A stretch of 64,000 nt of DNA from CAYNST01 sp964434105 (GTDB lineage: Bacteria; Pseudomonadota; Gammaproteobacteria; Pseudomonadales; Cellvibrionaceae). The notes under the pieces are model-generated. The model was not told the DNA's origin. It saw only the letters and a list, made by a program, of their open reading frames with translations, and did not search any database. Location: NCBI GenBank assembly GCA_964434105.1, contig CAYSTJ010000011.1, forward strand, positions 1-64,000. The letters run 5' to 3'. Both the position numbers and the translations under genes were made by a program. Shown here one piece after another: positions 52,818 to 62,039 of this stretch; the stretch's first letter is position 1; each line of letters opens with the position of its first letter.

Positions 52818-53579
52818 CTAGAAAAAGCCCGACATGGCGTAAGCGGTTTTCTGAAACATCAGGTCTTGCGCCTGTTCCAGCTTCAAATTCGCCTTGTTTG
52901 CGGTGGTCACTATCCGGGTGCGGTATTCTTTTTGGTTGGAAACCTCGGACACGGTTTGTCGCGAACTGCCCGCATCAGACACTTTTGCATCCAGCTGGGT
53001 ATCTCTTCGCACGATTGCGCCATGCTTTGTCCGCTCCTTGATCTGAATATCGCAGACCAGCATGTAGGTAACATCTTTAACGAGCGCACCGCTGACAAGT
53101 TCAGCCGCGCCACCCACAATGCCACCAGCGACTGCGCCCCGAACAGGGAAGGAATTATTCGCAACTGCCCCTACGGCGGCACCAGCGACAACCGCGCCAC
53201 CCATATAGCCCTGGTTCAATGCAACTTCCGCTGCGGAAGGACTGGTTTTTTCCAGGTTGAGAACGTAGGCCACCATGGTAAAGTTCGCGCTATCCGGGTC
53301 GTCGACGACGCGATACCCATTGTCGTTCAGGGCGAACTGTTCCATGACGAACTGTTTGAACATGTGCCGATCGAATTCCATCACACCGCTTTTCACGTCG
53401 AGGTAGACGGTTCGTTTTTCACGGGCGATGGGGTCCACAAATACCGCAGTACTGGTCCGTGCCTGGACGTCGAGATCTCTTTTGCCAATGGCGACCTGAG
53501 CCGCGGCGCATCCGCCCAGCACGGTTAGCATCAGCCCAAGCATTGCCAGACGTGAGAGTATCCTGAATTTTCTTGTCAT
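52818..53579 (-). CDS. TraT family outer-membrane lipoprotein
   Basis: The 253-residue protein has a lipobox VLGGC near residue 24 and the TraT pattern, including a Gly/Ala-rich hydrophobic stretch GGAVVAGAAVGAVANN and a late VSEVSNQKEYRTRIVTTA region. Plasmid TraT gives surface exclusion and serum resistance; chromosomal homologues are of unknown use. No conjugation gene is nearby, so it is not evidence for a mobile element. AGGAAAACACA precedes the ATG. Confidence 0.88.
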   Translation of the reverse strand: MTRKFRILSRLAMLGLMLTVLGGCAAAQVAIGKRDLDVQARTSTAVFVDPIAREKRTVYLDVKSGVMEFDRHMFKQFVMEQFALNDNGYRVVDDPDSANFTMVAYVLNLEKTSPSAAEVALNQGYMGGAVVAGAAVGAVANNSFPVRGAVAGGIVGGAAELVSGALVKDVTYMLVCDIQIKERTKHGAIVRRDTQLDAKVSDAGSSRQTVSEVSNQKEYRTRIVTTANKANLKLEQAQDLMFQKTAYAMSGFF

Positions 53580-53752
53580 TGTGTTTTCCTTTTTAAGCTT
53601 CGAACATTGAGTGCAAAGAATCCGGGCATACGATCTGCCGTAAAACGCAGGTCATTAAACCAGGAATGAAATCGAAGGTCCGGGTTGCTCGTGGTAGAGG
53701 ACCGGGATTACGAAAGCGTCGGACTGCATCGTGTAGTGGGTATTTCAGTAAT

Positions 53753-54070
53753 TCAACGCCAGTAATGACCGTAATAGCGGTGATAGTAGCGGCAGTTGCG
53801 ATAGGCGTTCCAGCCGTGGTTGTAGATATTGGCGCAGGTATAACCGGGTTTCCAGTAACTTGGTGCCTTGGCGACTTGCGGTTTCAGTTGCTTCTGCATC
53901 GCATCGTTGATGTATTGTTCAATCTTTGCCTCGTCTTCAACCGAAAACGGCTTTTCCATCACTTCCGAATTGAGTTGCTGTTGCATTGCTTGCAGTTCTT
54001 CGTCCGTCTGTGCGAACGCCGGTACAGTGACACAGAGTAAAAAAAGCGATAAAAACGACGCTGGTTTCAT
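53753..54070 (-). CDS. Small secreted protein with aromatic C-terminus
   Basis: The 105-residue protein has a clear signal peptide (SFLSLFLLCVTVPAFA, cleavage before QTDEE), a charged helical middle and an unusual end, YYHRYYGHYWR, preceded by two Cys (YTCANIY...RNCRYY). A GGAGAG ribosome site precedes the ATG. I do not recognise the family. The Tyr/His-rich tail could bind metal or polysaccharide; this is speculation. Confidence 0.75.
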   Translation of the reverse strand: MKPASFLSLFLLCVTVPAFAQTDEELQAMQQQLNSEVMEKPFSVEDEAKIEQYINDAMQKQLKPQVAKAPSYWKPGYTCANIYNHGWNAYRNCRYYHRYYGHYWR

Positions 54071-54544
54071 TAAGGTTCTCTCCCTGAATGGTCGGTTAAG
54101 CAGGCGTGTGGCGGGAACAGCAAACCGTCAGGTGCAAGGCGGTGCCGTCATCAAAAGCTTCGCGCATTTTGCCACAGGAGAAAATATCAGAAAAGTACTT
54201 TTGTTGAATAGTGCGTCACATAGTTGTGCAAGATTCCACCATCCGTTGCGAAATAATCACACACCCTCGTTTCGTTATCAATCCTTTAAGGTTAATGCCA
54301 AAATAATTTAGGTAGCCTGCGGGCATTGACCGGTTTTTGGTAGTCCAGAACCTCCCATAATTCCAGGAAAAAAAGCAGAAGCGAACACCTCAGGGTGTCG
54401 ACCGCATCACAGAACTGGAGGGAAAAAAGCGTTTTAAATCAATTAGATCGATAACCCTTCGTTTGTTCTATTGCTATTCAATCATGTACTAAATGCCTCG
54501 CCGGGCACCCGCTATATTAAAGCGAGGTGTAGAGTAAACGCAGG
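54071..54544. other. Intergenic region with no recognised gene
   Basis: About 474 bases between the divergent small secreted protein and the Asp-rich lipoprotein genes. It is more AT-rich than its surroundings in the middle (about 54170-54320). A short acacc/ggtgt hairpin lies near 54387-54400. No RNA gene or repeat was recognised; promoters for both flanking genes are expected here. Confidence 0.4.
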
Positions 54545-54979
54545 GTGAGTATTTTGAAGTATTGGTATGGTTTGTTGTTAGTAGTGTCGATTGGGTTAAC
54601 GGGCTGCGGTGGCGCCCCCGAAACGGGCAACCTCCCGATGGGCAATCAGCCTCCCGTTCCGGATGTTGTGGAAAGCCCGGCGCCGGGCGGCGATGCGGAA
54701 GAACCGATTCCGGATAGCGACGAAGATGCCGGGTCGACGCCGAATACGGACGAAGGTATCGAGCCTGACCCGGAAACGGCGCCGCAAATGCCTGTGTTTC
54801 CGGAGTACCCGGGCGTTTCAGATGACTATATCGACGATGACTATGATGTCGACGATTATGTGCCTGACGACCACCAGGATGACGACGATTATGTGCCTGA
54901 CGACGAACAGGATGACGAGGGCACCACGGACGTGGACCCTGATCTCTGTTCGGTGCTGGAGCAGGTAACCGGACGTTAA
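54545..54979 (+). CDS. Short Asp/Pro-rich lipoprotein
   Basis: The 144-residue protein has a signal with the lipobox LTGCGG near residue 21 and then an almost wholly unstructured, acidic body. The second half is dominated by Asp, with repeated DDYVPDD and DDYD motifs. One late Cys (DLCSVLEQV) follows. It resembles no named family; calcium binding or a surface spacer role would suit the composition. It starts at GTG or at a TTG three codons later. Frame and lipobox support a real gene. Confidence 0.7.
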   Translation: MSILKYWYGLLLVVSIGLTGCGGAPETGNLPMGNQPPVPDVVESPAPGGDAEEPIPDSDEDAGSTPNTDEGIEPDPETAPQMPVFPEYPGVSDDYIDDDYDVDDYVPDDHQDDDDYVPDDEQDDEGTTDVDPDLCSVLEQVTGR

Positions 54980-55085
54980 CCGACAGCTTCTGACAGTGTT
55001 GTTTCGGATCGCCGACTTATCGCCCGGACGGGCTGACGTCTGGGCCACCTGCCGGAAGCACGGAATGCCGGTCAAATGGCGTCGG

Positions 55086-55997
55086 TTATTTAGGATCAGT
55101 CAGCCAGGCAACGGTTCGTCGCAGCCGACTGCGGATGCCGGTGTTGACTGTGTTGCCCGTGTAGCGGCCCTTGCTGATGTGTCGTATACGGTATACGCCG
55201 GGAATTTCGAGCGGCGTACCCTGGGTGCGCAATAGCCAACGGAATGCCCGGTCTTCATACGCTTTGCACCAGACCTCGGATGGGGTCTGGTACAGCGGCA
55301 AACATTCACAGTAACCGCAGGCTCGGGCGACGTCGCCATGGGTTATCTGCAGGGGGCCGGTGGCGCGGCTTTTTTTCAGCAGTGCGAACTGGTCCGTATT
55401 GATATCAACAATTTGAGGTTCAGCACCGCTTTGCAGCATCGGATCGTTTTCTGCCAGCAGGGATGTCACACGCTCAAAATGCGGATAAACCAGAGCGTCG
55501 CGTCGCCCTTGCAGCAGACTGTTCAGTGTGTCCAGGCACTGCTCGCGAAACATCAGGTCGCAGTCGGTAAACCATATCCAGTCAGCCGCTGTATTCCGGG
55601 CAGCCAGATTACGGCCGATACCGCGACGGAATAAGTGCGATCGCGGCAACTTCTGCCAGTTCCAGCTCACGCCGGGAACGATCTGCGTTCCGAAGTAGTC
55701 CAGCAGCTTGCAGGTCGCTTTATCCTCGTCGCTATAGAAGACGGTCATGGTAATATCCACCTGGGTAGGCGGAAACCGGATCAACGAACTGAGCTGGTAG
55801 GTGAGCAGGTGGGCGTAGTTCCAGCAGTGACTGACAATTTCAATATGTAGCCGCCCGGTCCGGGCCTCCCGTTGCGCTTCGTTCGGCAGTTCTTTCAAAA
55901 ACCATTGAGGCGGTATCCAGCCGCTTGCGGCAGCGCGCAGGAAGACGCTCATTGCCGGGTCGCTCCAATGAGGCCTGGGAATCGGGGAGTGATTCAT
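55086..55997 (-). CDS. Family 2-type glycosyltransferase
   Basis: The 303-residue protein has the GT-A pattern: HIEIVSHCWNYAHLL start, R-G-IGRNLAARNTAADWIWFTDCDLMF with the nucleotide-sugar-binding DxD (TDCD), and an EDRAF segment near the end. It probably transfers a sugar in LPS core or surface polysaccharide synthesis. The frame is open a further 356 codons upstream, but that part is antisense to the Kdo kinase gene and lacks protein character. GCGGAAATAGAT precedes the ATG at 55997. It is divergent from kdkA, with waaA beyond. Confidence 0.85.
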   Translation of the reverse strand: MNHSPIPRPHWSDPAMSVFLRAAASGWIPPQWFLKELPNEAQREARTGRLHIEIVSHCWNYAHLLTYQLSSLIRFPPTQVDITMTVFYSDEDKATCKLLDYFGTQIVPGVSWNWQKLPRSHLFRRGIGRNLAARNTAADWIWFTDCDLMFREQCLDTLNSLLQGRRDALVYPHFERVTSLLAENDPMLQSGAEPQIVDINTDQFALLKKSRATGPLQITHGDVARACGYCECLPLYQTPSEVWCKAYEDRAFRWLLRTQGTPLEIPGVYRIRHISKGRYTGNTVNTGIRSRLRRTVAWLTDPK

Positions 55998-56111
55998 ATC
56001 TATTTCCGCTGAAAGGTGGTCGCTTATTATGATGAGAGAAAATATGATTGTCGAATACACGCGGGTAAAGCGCCGGGCACGCAGACCCGCTGCGCAGGAA
56101 GCGGAAGCCAT

Positions 56112-56819
56112 ATGAGCGTTCGGACGGCCAGCTGCGGCGACACGCATTATCTTTTCAACGAAAACGAAAAGCAGTGGACCGAGACCGTGTTCACAGCGCC
56201 CGCGGGTGCAGTGTCGACCAGCCATCGGGGCAGGGGAGCCGCCGTTTTTTTTAATTGTGATGGTGTACCGCTGGTGTTGAAGCAATATCGAAGGGGCGGA
56301 ATGATCGGTCGGTTGGTCGCTCGGCGCTATGTGTATACGGGGTTGGAAAGCACCAGGGTCTGGCGGGAATTTCGGTTGCTGCATCAGCTGGCACGGATGG
56401 GGCTGCCGGTGCCGCAGGTGGTGGCAGCCGAGATCGAACGGAAGAGCCGGGTGTTTTATCAGGGGCAGTTGATCACGGTTGAAATAACCAATGCCAAAAC
56501 GCTGGCGGAGTGGATCGAGCACTCGGCGATCACTGAGCCTGTCTGGGAATCCATCGGATCGACCATACGCCGGTTCCATGACCAGGGGGTTTATCACGAT
56601 GACCTTAACGCAAACAATATTATGCTGGATTCTGCCGGTAAAATCTGGCTGATTGATTTTGACAAGGGGTCGGTGGGCAGCAGGCGCGGTGAGCGCTGGA
56701 AGCGGGGCAACCTCAACAGGTTGCAGCGCTCGCTTGTAAAAATCCGCACCAGAGTCGCAAACCTGCATTTCACGCAAAGCGACTGGTCCAGTCTGAAAAA
56801 AGGCTATGATGCGGTCTGA
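56112..56819 (+). CDS. kdkA: 3-deoxy-D-manno-octulosonic acid (Kdo) kinase
   Basis: The 235-residue cytoplasmic kinase phosphorylates the Kdo residue on lipid A precursors. It has the Kdo/WaaP kinase features: LVLKQYRRGG with the ATP-binding Lys, VYHDDLNANNIMLD (catalytic loop) near residue 160, and LIDFDKGS. The ATG at 56112, with an upstream GGAAG, starts the conserved part; a 32-codon extension does not match. Neighbours are the glycosyltransferase gene and the convergent waaA, all for LPS core. With waaA this suggests a core with one phosphorylated Kdo, as in Haemophilus. Confidence 0.88.
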   Translation: MSVRTASCGDTHYLFNENEKQWTETVFTAPAGAVSTSHRGRGAAVFFNCDGVPLVLKQYRRGGMIGRLVARRYVYTGLESTRVWREFRLLHQLARMGLPVPQVVAAEIERKSRVFYQGQLITVEITNAKTLAEWIEHSAITEPVWESIGSTIRRFHDQGVYHDDLNANNIMLDSAGKIWLIDFDKGSVGSRRGERWKRGNLNRLQRSLVKIRTRVANLHFTQSDWSSLKKGYDAV

Positions 56820-56865
56820 CGATAACAGAAGATAACAGAAGATAACAATGGGCGACCCGATGGCA

Positions 56866-58140
56866 TTACTTAACGGGTGTTTTTTGGGTCTCTTGACGAA
56901 TGATGTTGCTGAGTTCGGCGTGGTATTTACCCAGAATATTCTGACAGGACTGGATGGCACGCAGGGCGTTGCTTCCCAGCTGCTTTCGGCGCAGTGGTGA
57001 CGCGAGAAGTTCTTCGACGGCCCGAAGCAGGTCTGCTTCATCTTCCACTTGCCTGATGGCATCAAATTCCTGTAGAAACAGGACTTCGTCGCGAAAATTC
57101 TGCACGTTGGGGCCAGTCAGCGTCGCCTTGCCGTAAATCGCCGGTTCCAGCACATTGTGTCCTCCGGTAGCGACCAGTGAACCACCGACATAAACTACCT
57201 GTGCATCGCCAGCCAGTAGTGCATTTATCTCGCCCACCGTGTCGGCGAGATAAATGTCAGTGCTCGCCACAACGGCGTCACCCCGACTGCGAACGCTTAC
57301 CTCCAGTCCGTTGTGACGCAACTCCTTCACAATGTCAGCGCTTCGCTGTGGATGACGGGGCGCGATGACCAGCAGCAGGTTTGTTGCAGTCTGTTTAAAA
57401 ACACGGGCAAGAATCGATTCTTCTCCGGCATGGGTAGACACGGCCAGCCAATAGGGTCGTGCGGCAAGTTCCGGTACGGGTTCCGATAAAACCTGTCTCG
57501 CCGCTGCGAACTTCAGGTTCCCAAAAAAGCTGACCCGGGCCGGGTCTGCGCCCAGCGCAATGTAATTGTCCGCATCGGCTTGTGAACGGCATAACAGCGC
57601 CTGCACGCCCGGGAGTGTGTCTCGATACAGCTTCTTTATAAAGCGATTGGCATTAATGGTTTTTTTACTCAGGCGGGCATTCACAATAATCACGGGGATG
57701 CTGTGTCGAAAACAATAGTGATAAAGGTTCGGCCAGATCTCGGTTTCAACCACAAATAGAGCGACGGGCTGGATCAGCTCGACCAGTCGCGCTGCCGCAA
57801 AGGGAAAATCCGTCGTAAAAAAATAATGTTCAACGTCGCGGCCAAGCCGACTGTTGACGATACGCGCTGCCTCCGGCGTATTCGTTGTAACCACTACCCG
57901 AAGGTCCGGGAAGTCTGCGCCCAGTGTCCGTACCAGCGGTAGTATCGAATTCGTTTCGCCGACGGACGCCGCATGAAACCAGATCGCCTTGCTGGCATGG
58001 GTGGTCGAGCATCGCTTGAACAGCCCCAGGCGCTGTAGCACAAATCGGCGATCGCCCTGCCTTCGCTGCTGCTGTGTAATGGTGTATATCACCAATAACG
58101 GGCTAAGAAGCATTAACAGAAGGCTATATAAAAGCCGCAT
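56866..58140 (-). CDS. waaA: Kdo transferase
   Basis: The 424-residue membrane-anchored glycosyltransferase adds Kdo from CMP-Kdo to lipid IVA. An N-terminal anchor (LLYSLLLMLLSPLLVIY), IWFHAASVGE near residue 53, VVETEIWPNL near 130 and GGSLVATGGHNVLEPA near 317 are the family motifs. Length is normal. It is convergent with kdkA, 46 bases apart; that gap holds a short tandem gataacagaa repeat. Confidence 0.95.
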   Translation of the reverse strand: MRLLYSLLLMLLSPLLVIYTITQQQRRQGDRRFVLQRLGLFKRCSTTHASKAIWFHAASVGETNSILPLVRTLGADFPDLRVVVTTNTPEAARIVNSRLGRDVEHYFFTTDFPFAAARLVELIQPVALFVVETEIWPNLYHYCFRHSIPVIIVNARLSKKTINANRFIKKLYRDTLPGVQALLCRSQADADNYIALGADPARVSFFGNLKFAAARQVLSEPVPELAARPYWLAVSTHAGEESILARVFKQTATNLLLVIAPRHPQRSADIVKELRHNGLEVSVRSRGDAVVASTDIYLADTVGEINALLAGDAQVVYVGGSLVATGGHNVLEPAIYGKATLTGPNVQNFRDEVLFLQEFDAIRQVEDEADLLRAVEELLASPLRRKQLGSNALRAIQSCQNILGKYHAELSNIIRQETQKTPVK

Positions 58141-58504
58141 GAAGACACCTTATCGAGGAAGTTTGGATCAATCGCCTTTCCAGAACCCGTGCCGAAGACG
58201 GAAACAATAACCACCAGCCGCCGCACGTTGCCGGTTGACCGAACGGCAGTTTACCACTGGCCCGCTGTTCATGTCGTCCCGCAGCCGGGCTGATCGGGTT
58301 TTTGACGCTGTGTCATATTTCTGACCTGGTTCGGCTAGGCGGGTGGGGCTATCCCGCGTCGGCGACGTGCGCAATACGAGCTACGGAGGAGCCACAAGCG
58401 CAATGGGCAATGAACCGGGAGGGTGACCGTTAGTCAGAGTGGGTTGTAAACAGGGCGAGCAAATCGCCGGCCCTGACGTGTCAGAGAGAGGTGGGGGAGA
58501 AGAT
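58141..58504. other. Intergenic region upstream of waaA
   Basis: About 364 bases holding the waaA upstream region and the 3' side of the next minus-strand gene. A gcggg/cccgc inverted repeat lies near 58339-58358. A structured-looking stretch near 58380-58460 matches no riboswitch that I know. No gene seen. Confidence 0.35.
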
Positions 58505-59167
58505 TCAGAAATTGCTGACAAAGGGCTCCCTGCGACGATCATTATTGGTTGCCGTTTGTGTGGGGTTTTGCACGGCTGAAGGATTTTTCAGCAGTCTGTT
58601 CTGGTACTCAATACCGGTTTCACGCCGGGGCTGGGGCGCTCTGTGTACCTGAGCGGGGACCAGCGCTTTGCCCGTTCGGTCCGCGGTCATTTGCGGTCTC
58701 GCCGCTGATTCGTCTGTTTGTCGGGGAACCGCCGGACTGCTTGCAGTCGGGCTGACCCTGGCAATACCGGAAGAGACAGGCGTCACTTTTTGTGCGGTTG
58801 CCGAAACCGGCTCGGTGCGGCCAGGTAACACGGGTTTTCGTTTTCCGTGGTCTGCCCAATAGCGTGCCGGATTGACTGAAAAAGCAACAAATTCCCCGAC
58901 CGCGCGCGTCAGTAATTTCTTTCGTTGGAAGATCAGCCACGAAGAGGCCATCAGGCTTTTTTTGTGAAGGTTGCTGAGATAACGATCATGCAATCCCGCT
59001 ATTTCAAGCTTTCTTAGATCGTCTTTTTCCGGCTGATTCAACAGCTCAGGGATGTCGGGAACAAAGCGTTTCCATTCTTTCTGTTGGGACGGCTCAAAAA
59101 TGCCAGCGGCCATTGCCTGATTCATAAACGCAAAGAAATTGTCCATGGTAAACGCGCTGTGTCGCAT
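58505..59167 (-). CDS. Protein of unknown function, helical N-terminus and low-complexity C-terminus
   Basis: This 220-residue protein has no signal peptide. Residues 1-100 look helical and conserved (FFAFMNQAMAAGIFEPSQQKEWKRF, then LNQPEKDDLRKLEIAGLHDRYLSNL). The remainder is Pro/Thr/Ala-rich and probably disordered. GAGAGG precedes the ATG; a second ATG seven codons in is possible. I do not recognise the family. Codon use is like the neighbours, so it is likely real. Confidence 0.65.
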   Translation of the reverse strand: MRHSAFTMDNFFAFMNQAMAAGIFEPSQQKEWKRFVPDIPELLNQPEKDDLRKLEIAGLHDRYLSNLHKKSLMASSWLIFQRKKLLTRAVGEFVAFSVNPARYWADHGKRKPVLPGRTEPVSATAQKVTPVSSGIARVSPTASSPAVPRQTDESAARPQMTADRTGKALVPAQVHRAPQPRRETGIEYQNRLLKNPSAVQNPTQTATNNDRRREPFVSNF

Positions 59168-59895
59168 CGGGGGTACCTCTCTGATCTGATTAGTCTGTTA
59201 ATTGACACCCTAATAGGGATAATGCAAATAAACGGCCAGACTGTTGCTTGTATTGTTAAATAATATTTATGTGGGTCGTGGCGTGTGCCCTGCCGACGCA
59301 ATATCCGATATAACCCATTGAAATTAAATGTGTTGGAAGGGCGTAGCGGCAAATCGGCACTCGCGAGCGCAGACCGAATCAATGCTTCCATGGCTAAGAC
59401 GCCGCGTCCGTCCCGAAACCTCACCGCTGGTAGTCAAAGTCGAACATACGAAACCCGGTGCCTCTGTGAATCCAGACGTGATCATGGTCGCGTCCCCTGA
59501 AATCCGTATATTTCGTGAGCACAAGGTAAGTGAAAAAGGATGAACTGAAGATTAACAGCTGCATGCGTTTCGCAGCGTACCTATTTGTAAATCTGACATA
59601 TGGGACAGTCCGAATTTGCACAAAGGGTTGCCTCTTGGCACGATAATTAACCAGCCTGTTCGAATGGCGTGCAAAATGATCAAAAATCATGCAGCTTAAA
59701 GGCTTGGCTTGTCATGCTGCGATTTGGCACACCATCTGCAATAGTAGCTCGGGCCAGTCGCAATGAGGGTCACCCCGGTCGACGGCCGGCCCGGTTTATC
59801 GGATCCGATTGGACGATAATCAGGGAGCTGTGGCCCGGGGCCGATGACAGTCGCGAGAGACCGGACGACATTCAAACAATTTCGGAGGAAGTATT
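59168..59895. other. Long intergenic region with no convincing gene
   Basis: About 728 bases. Two opposite frames of 66-71 codons at 59324-59543 overlap each other and resemble nothing, so neither is called. An inverted repeat atgat-caaaa-atcat lies at 59677-59691 and could be a protein-binding site. The last 30 bases carry the ribosome site of the small membrane protein. Confidence 0.4.
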
Positions 59896-60060
59896 ATGAT
59901 CAGCTGGGCAATTACTTTTTTAATCATTGGTTTGATTGCCGCCGTATTCGGATTTAGCGGAATCGCCGGCGCAGCAACAAATATAGCCTGGATACTGTTC
60001 GTAGTGGGCATCGTGCTGGCAATCGTATTTGCCGTCATGGGCAGGCGCCCGCGGATCTGA
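59896..60060 (+). CDS. DUF1328 small membrane protein (YtjA-like)
   Basis: The 54-residue protein starts MISWAITFLIIGLIAAVFGF and continues with SGIAGAAT before a second membrane segment and a basic end, RRPRI. This matches the DUF1328 family of two-helix membrane proteins, often induced under stress. CGGAGGAAGTATT is a strong ribosome site before the ATG. Confidence 0.88.
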   Translation: MISWAITFLIIGLIAAVFGFSGIAGAATNIAWILFVVGIVLAIVFAVMGRRPRI

Positions 60061-60171
60061 CGCAAGTCCGTTATTGCATCTGCGGATTGATTCCCCGCTC
60101 ACCGGTAGCCTGAAGGCGGAAGGTGGGGGGGATTCCTGCGGGAGGGTCAATGTGTTACAAATTGACGCTTG

Positions 60172-60726
60172 TCAGTCACCCAATAAAACTTCGGCGAAGG
60201 CCTCGCCTTTTCCCCGAATAATCTCGTCTCTGGTCAGTCCTTTCAACTCATGCGGAAACACCAGCCATCTGTCTGTCGTGTGGATATAAAAATCCGGACG
60301 CAGGTCAGTGACGTTGCGTTCGGGTTTGTACCAGGCGCAGGCAATTTTTATAGTCGCCGGCACCTTAACGGCCCGGGATCGGATTTCGTCAATAACGGCT
60401 TTGACCGAACGACCGGAATCAAACACATCGTCGACAATCAGTAACGGGTGATCGACGCGTGCGTTCTCAAGAACATAATTGAGGCCGAAGACCTGCACGT
60501 GCTTTTCCTGCTGATCAATCCCGTAATAGGAGGCGGTGCGGATTGCAATATGATCAGTCGTTATGCCTCTCACATCCAGAAATTCCTGCACGGCAATGCC
60601 CACTGGTGCTCCGCCCCGCCATATGCCGATGATAAAGCTCGGCCGAAACCCTTTTCTGAATATCTGTTCGCCCAACTTGAACGAATCAAGAAGCAGCTCG
60701 TTGGCGGAAATGAAGAGTTTTTCCAT
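60172..60726 (-). CDS. Hypoxanthine/xanthine phosphoribosyltransferase-like protein
   Basis: The 184-residue type I phosphoribosyltransferase has the PRPP-binding motif LLIVDDVFDSGRS near residues 95-107, an IGIWRGGAPVG loop near 33 and FPHEL near 155. It should salvage a purine base with PRPP to the nucleotide; hypoxanthine is most likely. The gene stands alone on the minus strand, divergent from truD. Confidence 0.85.
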   Translation of the reverse strand: MEKLFISANELLLDSFKLGEQIFRKGFRPSFIIGIWRGGAPVGIAVQEFLDVRGITTDHIAIRTASYYGIDQQEKHVQVFGLNYVLENARVDHPLLIVDDVFDSGRSVKAVIDEIRSRAVKVPATIKIACAWYKPERNVTDLRPDFYIHTTDRWLVFPHELKGLTRDEIIRGKGEAFAEVLLGD

Positions 60727-60959
60727 AGTGGAATCCGAGGTTTTGGTTTTCGCAAAGAAGCGATTATTGGTGTTCCGTTGCCGACGCTGACCATGTTATG
60801 CCAGTGGCGCAGTCAGCGGATCGACCCCGCTCACTATCGGCGGTCGGAAAGTGATAGTATGCGGCGCCGGATCTGCAGGCATCCGGATATGGGCGAAACC
60901 GGAAGGCTTGGTCCCGCGGACGTATGCCCGGTCGTCTGAACGTCAGGATGCTTTATATT

Positions 60960-61949
60960 ATGGTACAGAACTCTACAGATCACCCCCTGGCGCATGGCGA
61001 ACCCTGTCTGCAGGGGACCATGCGAACTTTTGCTGAAGATTTCATTGTCGATGAGAAGCTGGGCTTTGAGCCGGACGGTGACGGCGAGCACATCTATTTG
61101 CATCTGTGTAAACGCCACGTCAATACGGACTGGCTGGCCCAGCAGATTGCGAAGTTTACCGGGGTAAAACGTCATGATGTAGGATTTTGTGGCCTGAAGG
61201 ATCGCCACGCGCAAACCAGTCAATGGATGAGCGTGTATCTCCCGAAAGCACCGGAACCGGATTGGGGCCAATTCCTGGCGCAGCTCGCGGGTGAGGTAAC
61301 GCTAAATGCGGTCACGCGTGGCCGGCGTAAACTGCGCCGGGGAATGCATCAATCGAATACATTTCAGTTGATTATCCGCGCCGAAACTCCTGTGGATGAA
61401 GGTGCGTTGCAGGCGCGGTTGCGTTGCATCGCGCAGCAGGGTGTCCCGAATTATTTTGGTGACCAAAGATTTGGGCGTCAGGGGCAAAATCTTGTCGCAG
61501 CCGATGCCTGGCTAAGGGACGGGCGCAAAATTCGCGACAGGTCACAGAAATCGATGATCATGTCCGCAGCACGCTCGCATCTCTTTAACCTGGTTGTGGC
61601 GCAACGGGTGCGGGAGGGGACCTGGCGCACCGTGCTTGATGGCGATGTATCACTGAACGGGTATCCGACGGCACCATTATGGGGGCGGGGCCGCTCGGCG
61701 ACCGAACTGGGTCCGGCAGAAACCGAACGGCTCGCACTGGAACCTGTGCAAGACTGGCTGTCCAGGCTGGAACACTGTGGACTGGATCAGGAGCGGCGCA
61801 GCACCGTGTTGATGCCCGAAGATCTTCAATGGCAGTTTGGCCCGGAGGTTCTGCAGCTGACCTTTAGCCTGTCGCCCGGGCAGTACGCGACGGCGTTGTT
61901 GCGGGAGATTGGCATTATTACGAACGCTGTAGCGCGTGTCAGTCAGTAA
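60960..61949 (+). CDS. truD: tRNA pseudouridine synthase D
   Basis: The 329-residue enzyme makes pseudouridine 13 in tRNA-Glu. The catalytic Asp lies in GFCGLKDRHAQTSQW near residue 72, with NYFGDQRFG and the end segment LSLSPGQYATALLREI-like (here FSLSPGQYATALLRE). The start could be the ATG at 60948 or 60960; the latter has AGGA at usable spacing. pcm follows after 90 bases; the surE gene that normally lies between truD and pcm is absent. Confidence 0.93.
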   Translation: MVQNSTDHPLAHGEPCLQGTMRTFAEDFIVDEKLGFEPDGDGEHIYLHLCKRHVNTDWLAQQIAKFTGVKRHDVGFCGLKDRHAQTSQWMSVYLPKAPEPDWGQFLAQLAGEVTLNAVTRGRRKLRRGMHQSNTFQLIIRAETPVDEGALQARLRCIAQQGVPNYFGDQRFGRQGQNLVAADAWLRDGRKIRDRSQKSMIMSAARSHLFNLVVAQRVREGTWRTVLDGDVSLNGYPTAPLWGRGRSATELGPAETERLALEPVQDWLSRLEHCGLDQERRSTVLMPEDLQWQFGPEVLQLTFSLSPGQYATALLREIGIITNAVARVSQ

Positions 61950-62039
61950 CAACAGACGCCTGTCAGTCCGGGCGGGGCGCTGAACGGCCTCAAATGTTGT
62001 ACTATTACGCCGGGCAGATCAGGACCAAAGGTAAATCGT

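Noticed and set aside
52818..53579. TraT-like gene as a sign of a plasmid or conjugative element
   Set aside because: No transfer, replication or integrase genes are near; chromosomal TraT homologues are common.
55998..57065. Long N-terminal extension of the minus-strand glycosyltransferase frame (total 659 codons)
   Set aside because: It is antisense to kdkA, has no domain character, and the conserved protein with its own ribosome site begins at 55997.
58370..58470. Structured-looking stretch considered as a cobalamin or c-di-GMP riboswitch
   Set aside because: The conserved boxes of these riboswitches are not present and no suitable downstream gene follows.
59324..59543. Two overlapping opposite frames of 66-71 codons
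   Set aside because: They conflict with each other, have odd composition and no similarity; neither has a good ribosome site.
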